From assembly GCF_000715075.1 (NCBI RefSeq), contig NC_134084.1:104140411-104204410 (forward strand): 64,000 nucleotides of DNA, written 5' to 3'. Source of the DNA: Nicotiana tabacum. Lineage: Eukaryota; Streptophyta; Magnoliopsida; Solanales; Solanaceae. Position 1 is the stretch's first letter; each line of letters starts with the position of its first letter. Under the pieces are notes generated by a model. The model was given only the letters and a program-made list of their open reading frames with translations. It was not told the DNA's origin and made no database searches. Below, piece by piece: positions 1 through 13,564 of this stretch. A program made the translations under genes and the position numbers.

Positions 1-1207
1 CGTCGACAGAGGAGTTGTCGGGCATTTGATGTTATTTTCTTCGTTAGCTATTCCGTGTATTACTCTATTATGCCATGGAGGTTATGAGACGACTTAATTA
101 TTCGCACCTGTGTTGAGGCCCTGCGTAGCTTGTGGTATTATATGAGTAGGATGGCTCTCGAGATTCAGGTCATTTACCGCACCTTAGTTGTGGTTGGGTT
201 TTGTAGTGTATGGGCTATCCGTCTCCATAGGGTTGTATTTTTGCACTTGGCGTGCCTGTGGTCGATATTCGGTATTTCGATGGTCTGAACATTTTGGCTT
301 GATGCGTATTTCCTTATTTATTGTTATGTGTGGATTAGGTGGCATACCGCCACAAGTATGTTGTTTGGATCGGGTTGCACGGCGTAACAGCGAGATGTTG
401 AGTACGGTTCCCTATATCTATTCTTGTGTATTTTTTTATTCTCTGAGAAGGGTTCATAGCGTCTGTTCGACCGTTTATTCATCACGCGGGCTGGGTAATT
501 CTTTTCCAAAGTTCGTTCTTCCTTATGTGTCCTATTTAAGTTGTAGCTTGTTGGTGCATCGATAGCGTCATATGAGATTTTGGTTAGTGTTTGGGGTGGC
601 TCATTGATGGAGCAGCTTGTACTGGGTGAGACGAGGATATTGGTCCTGAGATCAGTGTGATCGGATTTATGTAGGGTATATTAAAAATGAAATATCGTTA
701 TTCAGTTTAGAATGAGGTAATGGTTCTTGTCAGGTTGGGGAGACTGCATGATTTATTGATTTAGCAGGTGTTTATGAGTTTCAACACATCTGTTTCGTCG
801 TGGTAGTATTGCGAGAGTTGGAACAGGGTTTACACGTGTTATGAGGCATATTGCGAGCAACAGATTCGTGAAATTGCAGCTATTGTGGTCGGAGGATGTT
901 ATTATGGGCATTAAAATTATGTAGTGCATGGTGTGATTCCAGCAAAAGTGCACGATCGTGTGTTGGTACAATGTTTAGTGATTGATGCGGTGTTTTTATG
1001 TTAGAATCGGGTCTCGTGGAGAATTTCGGATGTTGGAATTTGGTTCTTAGTCTTGTTAGCCAAGGTTATAGGGAGGATATTCATTCTGGCTCGAGCTAAT
1101 GTGCTAGCATGGGTTGTGGTGGCACAAGTAGGTGCACGAGGTGCTAAACAGTGATTTTGGACAACTCTGGAACAGTTCTTGGAACGTTCGAGGACGAACG
1201 TATGTTT
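1..1207 (+). mobile_element. LARD-1 internal region, 3' part (non-coding)
   Basis: This is the downstream end of the internal region of an LTR retrotransposon whose 5' part lies outside the window. I find no gag, protease, RT or integrase motif in any frame; the open frames are short and unrecognisable. The sequence is GT-rich and resembles the other non-coding internal region at about 61900-62710: both contain a stretch reading gacgagg followed by atcag...atctgat-like text, and both end in a segment like ttcgaggaygaacgtatgttt before the polypurine tract. I infer a non-autonomous large retrotransposon derivative (LARD) moved by enzymes from a related gypsy element. It could also be the eroded 3' end of a coding element. 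Confidence 0.6.
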
Positions 1208-1220
1208 AAGTGGGGGAGAA
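1208..1220 (+). other. Polypurine tract of LARD-1
   Basis: The purine run aagtgggggagaa lies directly before the TGTAACGACCC start of the LTR. This is where plus-strand synthesis is primed in Ty3/gypsy elements, and it fixes this LTR as the 3' copy. Confidence 0.8.
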
Positions 1221-2167
1221 TGTAACGACCCGATCAGTTATTTTGAGCTCTAGCGCGTCATTCAGCAGTTTGAGGCCTTGAGTAGCTTCACTTTATGTTT
1301 TATGACTTTTACTCGTATTCAAAATTGAATTTCGGGAAGTTCGGAGTTGATTCGAAAGGAAAATTCTAATTTCGGAAGCTTTAAGTTGGAAAAGTTGACC
1401 AAGGTTTGAATTTTGAGTAAACGACCTCGAAACCAAGATTCGAAGGTTCCAATACGTTCCTATTATGAATTCGGACTTGGGCGTATGTTCATGTTTAGTA
1501 TCGCGTAGTGCGGGAGTTTTTCGGCGCCTATTATGGAAAATTAGCATTGGAAGTTCTAGAATTTCATAAGTATGGTTTGAAGTGGATTTTTATGCTATCA
1601 ATGTCTGTTTGGAGTTTCAATCCTTGGAATAGGTTTGTATCGTGATTTGTGACTTGTGCGTAAAGTTTGGCATCATTCCGGAATGTTTAAGTGTAATTCG
1701 GACATGTTCGGCAAAGTTTTTTAAATATTTCACTACGTCAATGAGATTCAATGGTTCCACCATAGGCCCTTTCTCTACAGCCTAGAGATCATATAAGCTT
1801 TCGGGGCTTTTAAGCCTGAGGGGCGGTGAGCGAGGTAGGATAAGATGGTATTTGAACTAGGGCGAGCTGAGGAGGCCCTATATAGTCTGTCTTTTCATGG
1901 GTGGTAGGCAGAGAAAAAAGCCAATCATTAAACTTTTTGGAACTGGAGATGAAGAGTCATAAAGGTTAGAAAGTTGGAAGAAAGGTTTTGACCGTCAATT
2001 CGTAGTCTTGACGTTGTTTGACGTGGTTTGAGGCTTCGAATAAGTCTGTATCGTGTTTTGGGGTGTGTTGGTATGCTTGGACGAGGCCTCGAGTGCGAAT
2101 CATAGTGGAAATGGATTGATTTTGGACTTGGGAGAAGTGTTGAGGCAGCTAGGATCTGGTGCAATTA

Positions 2168-2446
2168 CACCTGCGAAAAAAATGTCGTAGAGGCGACACC
2201 GCAGAAGCGGCCAAGCAAGCACAGAAGCGGATTTTGGTGGGCAGTGCTTGGACCGCAGATGCGGTCATTTTGCTGCAGAAGCAGAACTGCACCTGCGGCG
2301 GGGGAATTGCAAAAGCGGAGGAGGGGGCAGGTGTACAACTGGCACCGCAGATGTGGCCGACGACCTGGCCTGGGTTCTCGCAAGTGTGAGATTGAAGCCA
2401 CAGAAGCGACCAGGGGACCGCAGATGCGAAAATGTCGCTGGGCAGA
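2168..2446 (+). repeat. CpG palindrome array, word type A (CCGCAGATGCGG)
   Basis: About ten irregularly spaced copies of short words such as CCGCAGAAGCGG, ACCGCAGATGCGG, CACCTGCGG and ACAGAAGCGAC. Most words are imperfect palindromes (arms CCGCA/TGCGG). The array is far richer in GC and CpG than its surroundings and ends in GCTGGGCAGA (2437-2446), shortly before a weak TATA-like ttttaaga and the presumed transcribed part of the LTR. The same word type occurs in the Tekay LTRs at 52686-52925 and 60510-60730. Confidence 0.85.
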
Positions 2447-3360
2447 GTTGTTTTAAGAACGGGATTTGGCTCTTCTTCTTTCTTTTTTCACTTGGGTTGG
2501 CCGAATTTGGGGAGCCATTTTGAGGGGATTTTCATCGAGCAACGCAAGGTAAGTGATTCCCACCTATTGCAAATTAAATACATGGTTTATATATGGATTT
2601 AAACATGGAAATTATTAGAAATTTGGGATTTTGTAGAAAACCTAGAATTTGGCATTTTTTGATTTTGACCACGAATTGGACGTGAAATTGGGAATAAATC
2701 ATATATTTGAGTTCCTAGTGTTATGGGTAAAGTTTATCCTTGAAAGTTTTTGAAATCCGGGCACGTGGGCTCGAGGGTTGATTTTATTGACTTTTGATCG
2801 AAGTTGGGAATTGTTATGAATTGATTTATTATGAGTATCGAGGTATATTTTTATTGGTTTGCACACTATTTGACTAGTTTTGGAGCGAAGAGTGTTAATT
2901 TGATATGTTAGAGTGGCGTCGGAGCCAGTTATGGAACTTCGAAGCGAGGTAAGTCTCCTGTCTAACTCTGTAAGGGGAAACTACCCCTAGGTGATGTATT
3001 TGATATGTGCTATTTGTTGCGGGGGCTATGTACGCGCGAGGTGACGAGAGTCCGTACGTAGCTAAATTCATATTATTATCCGGGTAGACTTAGGTTCACG
3101 CCATGCTATAATAGTACTATAGGAGTTATCCTTGCTCGTTTAATTCCTTTATTTCGCATTACGACTTGAGACTAGACTTGTGTAAAATAATAGACTTGCT
3201 ATTGTAGAGATTTGTGGGGCTTCATATATAACCGCGAAATAATTTTACTCTTACGAATTTCTCCCACACTATGCGTTTTCATCAGAAAGTTTTCCTTTAA
3301 ATTCATAACTCACATGTTTATTCGTGAATGTGGTCAAGTACCCGTTAAAGCTTCTTATTC

Positions 3361-3520
3361 TACTGGGATCGAGCCTTTCGCCTGGGCAGGATTATGTACC
3401 ACACACTCATAGGAGCGAGTCGTTCGCTTCGGCAGTATAATACATCCATCTATGGTTCGTGTCGTTCGACTCTCGGCAGTGCACATAGTATGATGGGATC
3501 GGGTCGTACGCCTCGACATT
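3361..3520 (+). repeat. Minisatellite in LARD-1 LTR
   Basis: About four diverged units, each with a gatcgagtcgttcgcctcggcag-like core (variants at 3366, 3414, 3458 and 3498) followed by a spacer with acat or atac. It lies downstream of the palindrome array, in the presumed R/U5 part. Each of the other long LTRs has an unrelated minisatellite in the same relative place. Confidence 0.65.
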
Positions 3521-4309
3521 TCTATAAAATACTCTTACAGAATCGTGCGTAATATTTGACAAGAAGCCAGTGTATCTGTGAGTTTCCCTGATTTTAATTG
3601 TGACGATCTATCTGGTGAGGTCCATTATATATATACTCCGGTTGAGGAGGTAACTGCTAATCAAGAGCTTGAGTTTATTGTTGAGAGGAGGATTGTACCA
3701 CGTATTTATACTTGTTTATTTAGTTTATTTACTCTGCCTCACGTCTGTTTACTTTCAATTGTATTTGATATATTGGACCACCAGTAAGTGTCGATGTCGA
3801 CCCATCGTCACTACTTCTCTGGGGTTAAGCTAGATACTTACTGGGTACGCATTGATTTACGTACTCATGCTACACTTGCTGCACTTATTGTGCAGGCATA
3901 TATATGTTTTTGGTGGTCCTCTGGGTGTAGAGGTACGGCTATTGCGGGGACTTTACGGTGAGCTGCTTTCTATGTTATGATCTGCAGCATACAAAGTCTC
4001 CATTAGAATTATTTATTTTCTCCTGTCTAACTTGTATTCCAGACGAATATTGTATTTTTATTGTACTCCTTAGTAGATGCTCATGCACTTGTGACACCGG
4101 ATTTTGGGGATTTCTACAGTATATTCAGTGTGGTAGTTCACGTAATTATTATCATTTCACCATGTAAATTCTATTTCATATTATTTAATCAAGGGAAATT
4201 GTGATTTCAAAAGTAATAAAATGAGTAATTAAGTTGATCAATCACCATTGGCTTGCATGATGGCTGCGTTAGACGCCATCACGACCTATAGTAGATTTGG
4301 GTCGTGACA

Positions 4310-4615
4310 AAATCAGGTTAGGGCTTTAAATATAGGTCATTTTTGGATGAGCTACCCAAGTGATATCTGATGTAATTTTTTCTTTAAGAAAAGAATAATG
4401 TTCGGACAACAACATACAAATTAAAAATAAATTTCATCCAAATTTAATATAAGATCTGATATTTCTACTACAACGTACATACTAACAATAAATTTCATAC
4501 AATTAATTATGCAGTATACAACTTATTTATAACTTTCATGCATCATTCTTACCTAGTTAAATACAACTACAACATCATACAACTTAAATACAATTTTCAT
4601 ACAAATTTTATAGGC
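4310..4615. other. AT-rich spacer, no gene seen
   Basis: Flank of the LARD-1 LTR. The runs of tacaactta and cattttcataca resemble text at 5840-5900, suggesting both are halves of one older repeat split by the TIR element at 4616-5838. I see no coding potential. Confidence 0.5.
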
Positions 4616-5838
4616 AGAATACATAATTTACCCCCTAAACTATAGACCAAATTACTGTTACACACTTTTTACAAACGAAAATCACCTTACACACTCAACA
4701 TTTTCAGAGTGTGTCTAATACACACCATTTTGCCCACATGGCTAATGCATGTTTTTTCTCCAACAAGTGAAGCGCGTGAACAGGAGAATTTTTGTGTATA
4801 TGTCTTATTCTTTTTTTAGTTTTTAATTTTTTTTAAATTGAGTCATTTTTTCCTTGTTTAAAAAATTCACAAATTTGTCATGGCTGCCTCTTAACACTTA
4901 GACTTGCTTCTCTCCACTATCTGATCTCTTTCTTCTCAAATAAATCCATCATGATTTTTTATATCTCTTCTCATTGATTGGTTTTTTGCTTTTTGAATTT
5001 CTTTTGTCCGAGAAATTGTGATTAGATTCAGACATTGAAGCTTTTGTTAGCTCCCCCAAACCATTAAAGCTTGGCTCTAGATTTTGCATAGAATATTATA
5101 GTTTTTGCAGAGAAGTTTAGCTTGAGTTTTTGGTGCGGTGATATCGAATTTTTCGGAAGGGTAAATTTTCGAAATTTTTCCCAACCATTAAAGCTTAGCT
5201 CAAACTTTGGTACATAAGCACATTCTTTAATTGTGTTAATGGGTGAATTTTTAAATAACTGAATTGTAAAGTTCGTAATATCTCTAGGAAATATAGTTTC
5301 CTCCTTATTATTACAACTTCATTGCTTCAGTTGTGGAAGTCAGAATGGCACAAATAGAAAATTGAATCAAGGTGATGGCTGTTAATGGTGATTGGACTCT
5401 TACCAAAGAGAAATGAAAAACAATGCGAATCTGGGTTCAAAGTTTCTGATTCCATTTCTGTGGAAAAGATGGGCTTTTGGGTTTTTTTGCTGGTAATTTT
5501 TGTTAGTTAATGGTGGCTTTATCTTTAAGTGAAATGTGAGAAAAGAGGCTATGGTGGTTGATGATGAAGAGAGGAAGAAGACATCAACCATAGTGGTTTA
5601 GATAGGAAAGATGAGGGGTATAGTGTAATTTTAATTATTTTCTTAATAAAAAATAATGACACGTGTTAAGACTTTATTGGTGCATGATATTACACATATT
5701 TTAAAAAATTGGTAAAAGAAAAAGTGGCGTGTATTAGGCACATTTTAGAAAGGTTGAGTGTATAAGGTTATTTGCATTCACAAACAGTGTGTAACAAGGA
5801 TTTGGTCCATTGTTTAGGAGGTAACTTGTGTATTTTGT
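4616..5838. mobile_element. Non-autonomous long-TIR element (1.2 kb)
   Basis: The two ends form inverted repeats of about 110 bp. The left end reads cataatttaccccctaaact...gttacacactttttacaa...ccttacacactcaac, and the reverse complement of the right end reads cacaagttacctcctaaac...gttacacactgtttgtga...ccttatacactcaac. A possible 9-bp duplication (aattttata on the left, ttttttata on the right) would suit a Mutator-like element but is imperfect. The interior has no recognisable transposase, so I infer a non-autonomous derivative. The superfamily is uncertain. Confidence 0.7.
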
Positions 5839-6978
5839 TAATTTTTTATACAATATGTCTTTTGTATGTGATTTGTATATATTTTGTATGTGGTGTATTC
5901 TTCTGCTTCTTCTTCGAATTTTAATCTAAAAATCCAGCCAAATCAAATCTTATCTTTATCAAATATCCTCAAAATTGAGATATAAACTGCATAGAATATT
6001 CCCAATCATTAACAATAACACTCAATCCAAGCAAATAATATTTTTTTTTAAAATTCAAATTCGAATTCAAAGCTTCAAAATTTTTTAATGGTTGTCAATG
6101 GTGGAGAGTCAAACACCTTCAAAATTTATTGATTGACATTTTCAATTCAAACAATTCAGTCAAATAATTAACACACATTTACTGCTAGCCTGCCGGAGAA
6201 GGGGAACCCCAGAAAAGCTCCAAACTCCAGCCATGACAAAATTCAAATAAAAAATTAATCCCTTTTTTCGCAATTATTAGAGAAAATTATGAGCTTTAGA
6301 AGATTTTTTTTAGAAACGGTGTAGAAAGAGGGTTGATTTCAAAGAGAGAAAGAAAAAAAATCCTTTAGAAAGATTAGGGTTTGTTTGGGTAAGTAAGGAA
6401 TTGTGAGGATTTTTCGGGATTTACTAAATTAAAAGGCTACAATCAAGGGATACTTATTTAACATGTATATAATTGATAAATTGTATATGATTATATAATT
6501 AAGTTAAAACTTAATTAGGGAGGATAACAAGTTGTATGTGTAGTATAGGTATCCCTATAACTTAACTCCTAGAGGTAAGGATAGAAAACTTGGGCTTCAA
6601 CATTTTAAGCTAGTAGAATTCGCCCATTGGGTTTAAATGGGCTAAAACTGTTTTCTCAATCAAAATATACAAGGCCTGGATTAAGTCTTAAAGATATGAT
6701 TTTGACATTTTATTAATTATCACCTAGTAGAGAGATAACTATATCCTACAAACGCACTAAGACATCAAGATATGTGAAGTATTCAATGGAAGGGAAAAGC
6801 AGAAAATTCATAAGCAAAAAAGGAGGCTGATAAAATCACAAATTTCTTGCCAATTCATTAACATAACTTTGGTACAGATAATGAGCAGCGTCGGCAATGA
6901 AGCCAATATACACAAGAAACACATGCTTCTCTGCTACTAACATTTACATCATCAACAGAAATATAACACACAACATTC
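5839..6978. other. AT-rich DNA, diverged repeat, no gene seen
   Basis: This stretch shares text with 10020-10330 (ttgtatatattttgtatg, cttcttcttcgaa, cattgatagttgtcaatggtgga-like segments), so it is probably one copy of a diverged interspersed repeat. A small GC-richer patch lies at 6186-6236. I find no open frame, RNA gene or clear terminal repeat. Confidence 0.4.
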
Positions 6979-8631
<1,653 letters not shown>

Positions 8632-8648
8632 TTTTAAGAGGGGGAGAA
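8632..8648 (+). other. Polypurine tract of truncated gypsy element
   Basis: The run ttaagagggggagaa directly precedes the TGATATGATCC start of the LTR. Confidence 0.7.
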
Positions 8649-9651
8649 TGATATGATCCTGGATAGTTCGGGAAAAACGGAGAATATTGAGAAAGACCCC
8701 AAATTATCTAGTGGACCGTTGACCCGTTCCAAGTCCAAGAACGTCCAAGGGATGCACGCTAAGGAGCTGCATGTTCTTCAACAATTGACTAGAAGATGTT
8801 TGGAGAGTTACTTAGAGGATTTATACAAAGAATACCATGTTTGGAGTCTTGAGAATTGAAGAATCAAGACCCCGAGTCAAACCATGTGACACAGTTTCAC
8901 CAACCGTCTGCTACGGTTCAAGCGGCCTCTGAAGAGCTGAAGAAAATAAGCTTCTGGAATTCGTCAAGGTTCAGCTATGTGTTACGGTTGGGGCTGAGGA
9001 TTGGCTTGGCGAGATTTTTTGGGAAATTAACTTTGAAACTTTTCCTATTTTACCCATTGATTATTTATAACAACCTAGGGTTATTTCATTAGAATTTTGT
9101 ATATTTTACATAAGAAAACTCTTGAGAGAGATTTGGAACCTTCTGGTCGAGTTCGACTTTGGATTACTTGTTTTCAAGACTTGGTTTTTTTAGAGTAATT
9201 TTCTTCTCTTTTCTTTATATCTAGGGTTCTAATTTGTCGTTTTTGAGAAGCGATCAGATAGTTTTTTGATTATTTCTTGAGACGTTCACTTAGGGTTCTA
9301 GATATTTCTTCTAAATTTTATTATTCAGACTACTTTTGATTATCTTAATAAAACCTATCATTAGTTTTGCTTTAATTATTGTTATTTTTATATTCCGTTG
9401 TTTTGTTTATCTCGGATCGTATCACAGTGTGTCACTTGTGTTTGCCTGTTCGTGAGGTTATTCTCTCGATATTTTGTACTCTCTTTTATATAGTGGATTG
9501 CTCGTCTCCACCGTGGACGTATGTCAGTTGACCGAACCACGTTAAATGCTTGTGTCTCTTTTGATATATTCTCTTTTGTTTTTTGATTTATCGCCGTTCA
9601 AGGTTTGTTTTACTAGCTTTCGCATGACATTTGATAATTTTGGTCCTAACA
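8649..9651 (+). repeat. 1.0 kb LTR of a truncated Ty3/gypsy element
   Basis: It starts TGATATGATCC and ends GGTCCTAACA, an imperfect inverted terminus with TG...CA ends. A polypurine tract stands before it, and no primer-binding site follows. A short frame runs from the start with the motif SGPLTRSKSKNVQ, typical of the C-terminal tail of gypsy polyproteins that read through into the LTR, and it stays open to 8859. A TATA-like tttataac lies near 9066. No second copy is in the window, so the element is truncated or the 5' half was lost. It is unrelated to the long TGTNACGACCC LTRs. Confidence 0.7.
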
Positions 9652-10733
9652 AGATTCAATATCCAACTCTAAATAGGTTCTCGATTTTTCTTAAAAATAC
9701 TCAATCTCCAAATAAGTAATTGTGACTCAAATATTAGTTCAACAAACTAAATTAATTTGCATGGTAAATATTAGATTTTAAAGGTAATCCACCATTATTG
9801 AACAAGTTTAAATAAGTGGGTTTAAATTTTGAATATCATTTTGTGAGAAATGTTGAGTGAGTGTTGTTTAGACTTATTAGAAATAGTCTAAAGAGGTTGT
9901 TTACAAAATTAAAGTCATTTAATGAAAATTTGAACTGGTTTTGGACAAGAATTGTAACTGAAAATCATTAAAAAAAAGTTCGCTTACAGATGCTTATACA
10001 CTTTAATACAAAATAGGTACATAATATATATAAGTGTATACAAAGTGTATAATCCAGTATATAAGATATTTATACACCTGTATACACTATTCTACAATAT
10101 TATACACCATTATATAAAAACTTACTTCGTCTTCTTCGTAGCGTCTCTTATGAAATTTAAGTCAAATCTTCTCCAAATCACTTAAAATTTAAGTTTTGGA
10201 CTCCTCTTATTATTTTCAATCAATTGCAACAACATCCAATCAATAACTAACAAACTCGAAACAATCAATTTTCAAAATTAAAGCTTTGAACGACCTTCAA
10301 TGGTGGACTTCTAATTTTTTCCTGTCTCTTAAAGACCTATCAGACTTTCCTTGCCGATTGAAGAAAGCCTTATATGGCTTCAAACAAGCGAAAAGGCTCT
10401 TTCTATCTTATTAGTCAAGCGTGCTAGCTGCAATAAAAAAACCTAGGGTAGTCAAAATAAATGCAGGATTCTCTCGTCTTTTATTTTCCTTTTTTCTGAG
10501 AGAGATGTCGTCCTTCTAGTTCCTGATGAAATGAGTCTGCCATCTATTTCATAGTAGATTTTTCTATCAACCACAATAAATCAACCAAGTTAAAGCTTTA
10601 AAGTTGACACTACTATCAAATTATTTACCGCGAAGTATGAAAGTGGGTTTGGGGCAGAGAAGCACCAATGCAGCGAAGTAGAAGAAAAGAAGAAATCCTA
10701 CTAAAAATATCTTGTGGTCGGTCTTCCCAACTA
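9652..10733. other. AT-rich DNA, diverged repeat, no gene seen
   Basis: The stretch at 10015-10330 repeats text of 5840-6120 (tatacac runs, then cttcttcgta, then a tcaatggtgga-like segment), so it is likely the second copy of the same interspersed repeat. Apart from a tiny copia-like scrap (10351-10405) there is no coding signal. Confidence 0.4.
10351..10405 (+). pseudogene. Possible Ty1/copia reverse transcriptase scrap
   Basis: One frame reads CRLKKALYGFKQAKRLF, close to a conserved stretch of copia RT. Only about 17 residues match and neither side continues the domain, so this is either a tiny remnant or a chance match. Confidence 0.4.
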
Positions 10734-10964
10734 CTCCCTCCATTTCAGTTTATGTGAACTTATTTGGAAACAATTGGAACCCTTTCTAAATTTAGAAACA
10801 ATTTGGATTAAACTTCTAATTCTACCAGTGAGAAGCTTTTATAACCATACGAATACTTTGAGCCACATTTTAACTTGTTTATGACCACAAATTTTAAAAG
10901 TCTTTATTTTTTCTTAAACTTCGTGCTCAGTCAAACATGTTCACATAAATTAGAACAGAGGGAG
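10734..10964. mobile_element. Stowaway-type MITE (231 bp)
   Basis: It begins CTCCCTCCATTTCAGTTTATG and ends in the inverted form cataaattagaacagagggag, with a TA dinucleotide on each side (10732-10733 and 10965-10966). TA duplication and CTCCCTCC termini are the hallmark of Tc1/mariner-derived Stowaway MITEs. No coding content. Confidence 0.9.
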
Positions 10965-10966
10965 TA

Positions 10967-11310
10967 TTTAAGGCTTGCAAAGTAATATTCTCTGTTCAAT
11001 TAGAGGGCTAATTTGTTTGACCAAGCGGTCTTTTTATTCTTTACTTGGCCAATTCAAGTTGATCAAGGCTCTTTCGATCTCGGATTGATTCCCTGACCAT
11101 TAACAAGTTTATATGTTCTACTGCAACATAATGTTTATGTAAACAATAACCCCAAGCTCTGGCAACTAGCATTATATATTTTTCCTTTGGACACCAGATT
11201 AAAACTGAAGAAAAAGAAAGAGAGCCAGAGGTGATACTAAAATCGAAGATGAAAGAACTAGCGCCGAAAAAAAAGGGGGAAGTAGAAGGAAAAGAGAAAA
11301 AATGTTAAAA
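10967..11310. other. Spacer, no feature seen
   Basis: AT-rich DNA with a purine-rich patch at 11205-11300. I find no open frame with recognisable motifs. Confidence 0.4.
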
Positions 11311-11990
11311 ACTAGGGGTGCGTTTGGTATGAAGTAAAATATTTTCGAGAGAATATTTTTTAATTTCTCATGTTTGGATGACTTAAATGTTTTGAAAAAT
11401 ATTTTTCTCATAAATTTATTCCCTATCAAGAGAGGGGAAAATATTTTTCAAAATTCTTTTTCAACCTTACTCACTATCCTACCCCACCCCCACCCCACCT
11501 CCACTCCCACCCTACCCCCACCTCACCTAAATATAAATATTATTAAGAGTACTTTCTTTTCATGTTGTAGATAAAATATTTTCTTTTCATTTAAAAAAGA
11601 TGATTTTTTTTTTCATGATGTAAAAAAAAATTATTTCTTTCATTTCAACCAAAAGATTACTTTCTTTTCGTGACGTAGAAAAGTATTTTCTTTCATTTCA
11701 ACAAAATCTATTTTCTTTTCATGCTGTAGAAAAAGTCTCCCTACCTCTCCAGGTAGGGGTAAGGTGCGTACACACTACCCTCCCCAAACTTCACTTGTAG
11801 GATTATACAGGGTATGTTGTTGTTGTTGTCGTAGAAAAAGTATTTTCTTTCATTTCTACAAAATGAGTATATCATGATGTAGAAAAATTATTTTTCTAAA
11901 GAAATATTTTCTACTCTCTAACCAAACACTAGAAAATATTTTTCGAAAAAAGCTTTTCACTCACCAACCAAACAATAGAAAATAAGTAAT
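11311..11990. repeat. hAT-like MITE or tandem-repeat region
   Basis: The left end gggtgcgtttggtatgaagt and the right-end reverse complement ctattgtttggttggtgagt are the loosely inverted gtttggt-type termini common in plant hAT-like MITEs. The interior holds several diverged copies of a unit with ttttcatgatgtagaaaaa and tattttctttcattt. A C-rich patch (11480-11525) and a 95-bp RTE/SINE tail interrupt it. Ends and superfamily are uncertain. Confidence 0.5.
11736..11830 (+). mobile_element. 5'-truncated RTE LINE/TS SINE tail (95 bp)
   Basis: The text ctccaggtaggggtaaggtg...tacacactaccctcccca...ttgttgttgttg is the shared 3' tail of Solanaceae TS SINEs and RTE LINEs. It is flanked by a perfect 10-bp duplication, gtagaaaaag at 11726-11735 and 11831-11840, which proves insertion by target-primed reverse transcription of a very short cDNA. 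With only the tail present, LINE or SINE origin cannot be decided. Confidence 0.9.
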
Positions 11991-12070
11991 AGAACTAACT
12001 ATATCTACTCTCCAACCAAACACTAAAAAAATTTCTTTCACGAATCAAATCAGTGAAAGTTGACTGCAAT

Positions 12071-13010
12071 CACGGGCGGACCCACATGGTGCTAACCCGC
12101 TTTATCAAAATATAATATTGTATATATGTATAAATTATGACTAAAGCAACATAAATTATGTATAAAAATTATACTTGAACCCACTTGACAAAATTTTTGT
12201 TCTTGCAAAAGTGGTCAAACAGGTTCATAATATTAGTTAGGTCTTGTGATCGAATCCTTTCATCTTTTTGCCTACTTTATTTATTTATTTATTGTATAAA
12301 TTGCAACAACAGTCACAAAAGAAAGAAAAAAAACCGTAATAATAGCACCATAGCGGGATATAACTGTATTTGCAATCAAAGTAAATTATTTTCCTTGTAT
12401 GGATTTTGCAGTTTTCTTTATTTTACTTTATAGTTTATTTTCTTTATATAAATTCAATAAAAATCATATTGAAGTTTATTTTACTCCAGAAGGTAATTTT
12501 AGTTCTCCCTTTCATAAAGTAAGACTTGCACAATTACAAGTATATTTGTTTGGAATTATTTGTTATTTGTTGGTTTAATTTAATTTTTATGCTGGAATTT
12601 TTTTGTTTGTGGGTGTATATAAGCTCTCTTTCTTTGATTACTGGTATTAATTTAGTTTAATTTGTAACTTTTTTCTTATTATCTTCTTTTGTAAATAATA
12701 ACTTGTTACCTAATAAATGCTAAAAAAAATTTATAATAAGACAAATTTCTTTGAGTTAATAAATTCTAAAATTGGTCAAAACAATGTTTGGTTAACGTTT
12801 AATAAATTAGCGAAAGTTTAGATTTTTTAAATTAAAATAAGCAAAAATTTGTTTAAAATATAGAGCAACGACTTTAAAAGGACTTTATTATAAAATCACA
12901 TTGTGAGCAATAAAGAGAAAAAAAGTTACTCCTCGTACCTTATGCCGCTTATATTAGTTATGGACTTCTACGATTAAACTTGTTTGCACAAAATTCTGGG
13001 TCAGCCACTG
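12071..13010. mobile_element. Non-autonomous hAT-like element (0.94 kb)
   Basis: Left end CACGGGCGGACCCA and reverse complement of the right end CAGTGGCTGACCCA match at 10 of 14 positions. The adjacent octamers actgcaat (12063-12070) and acggcagt (13011-13018) match at 6 of 8, as expected for an aged 8-bp hAT duplication. The interior is AT-rich without transposase motifs. Confidence 0.65.
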
Positions 13011-13277
13011 ACGGCAGTATTTTGAACGATAAGAAAAAGGACAAAATGAAATAATTATTTGGTATAATAATATATCCTTTCACATTTAAAACGAAGAATC
13101 AAACTTCCAATAGACAATTGTTATCCAAAATTATGGTTGTCTTTTAGGACAAGGGTGACGACTGATGAAGAACTTTTGTTCTTAAATTTTAATACTGTTT
13201 TGATTCACTCATCGAATTTTAGGCCGAAATGATGGCTTTTTGTTGACTTCGACTACATAAATTCGATAAACCGCTAG

Positions 13278-13286
13278 CGAACTAAA
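13278..13286. repeat. Left 9-bp TSD of KI-MULE
   Basis: The sequence cgaactaaa is repeated exactly at 24293-24301. Confidence 0.88.
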
Positions 13287-13411
13287 GGGCGATGTGCACA
13301 AATAGCCACTAATAGCACCTATTTTTATTTTAAAGCCAGTGTTTTAAATGTCTTTAGTCTTTAGCCACTGGTTTAGTAAACTTATACTTGACTGGACGAA
13401 AATACCCTTCT
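13287..13411 (+). repeat. Left terminal region of KI-MULE
   Basis: Contains cacaaatagccactaatagc and ends near aaaatacccttctgc. It resembles, in inverted form, the right end 24171-24292 at several short patches. Probably the diverged TIR and the promoter-proximal region of the transposase gene. Confidence 0.55.
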
Positions 13412-13564
13412 GCTATAACTTATACCGACGCTTTTATTAATCAGCAGCAGCAACAACAACAACGCTACCTACTTCACTGTGATAGTCGAAATTGTAGAAG
13501 ATTCTCTTCCGATTTCAAACTGTATAATTCAACCTTCTCGTCCAAAAATCGACATAGATTTATA

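Larger units (their letters stand above)
1221..4309 (+). repeat. 3' LTR of LARD-1 (3.09 kb)
   Basis: The LTR starts TGTAACGACCCGATC just after a polypurine tract and ends GGGTCGTGACA, giving the TG...CA ends and imperfect terminal inverted repeat of Ty3/gypsy LTRs. No primer-binding site follows at 4310, so it is the 3' copy. Its first 200 bases are clearly related to the LTR beginning at 45383 (same order of gttattttgagc, cagtagtttgag and gttggaaaagttgaccaag-like stretches), so the two belong to one family. Inside are a CpG-rich palindromic word array (2168-2446) and a hairpin minisatellite (3361-3520). No partner TSD can be read because the 5' end is off the window. Confidence 0.85.

Noticed and set aside
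188..565. 125-codon open frame in the LARD-1 internal region
   Set aside because: No protein motif, odd composition (Cys- and Ser-rich, as expected from GT-rich DNA), and it lies in a non-coding retroelement region.
2159..2523. Several overlapping open frames in the type A array of LARD-1
   Set aside because: Open in multiple frames and both strands because of composition; no conserved protein.
13441..13465. Polyglutamine protein in the MULE leader
   Set aside because: The CAG/CAA run is short and precedes the inferred leader intron; the frame does not join the transposase.
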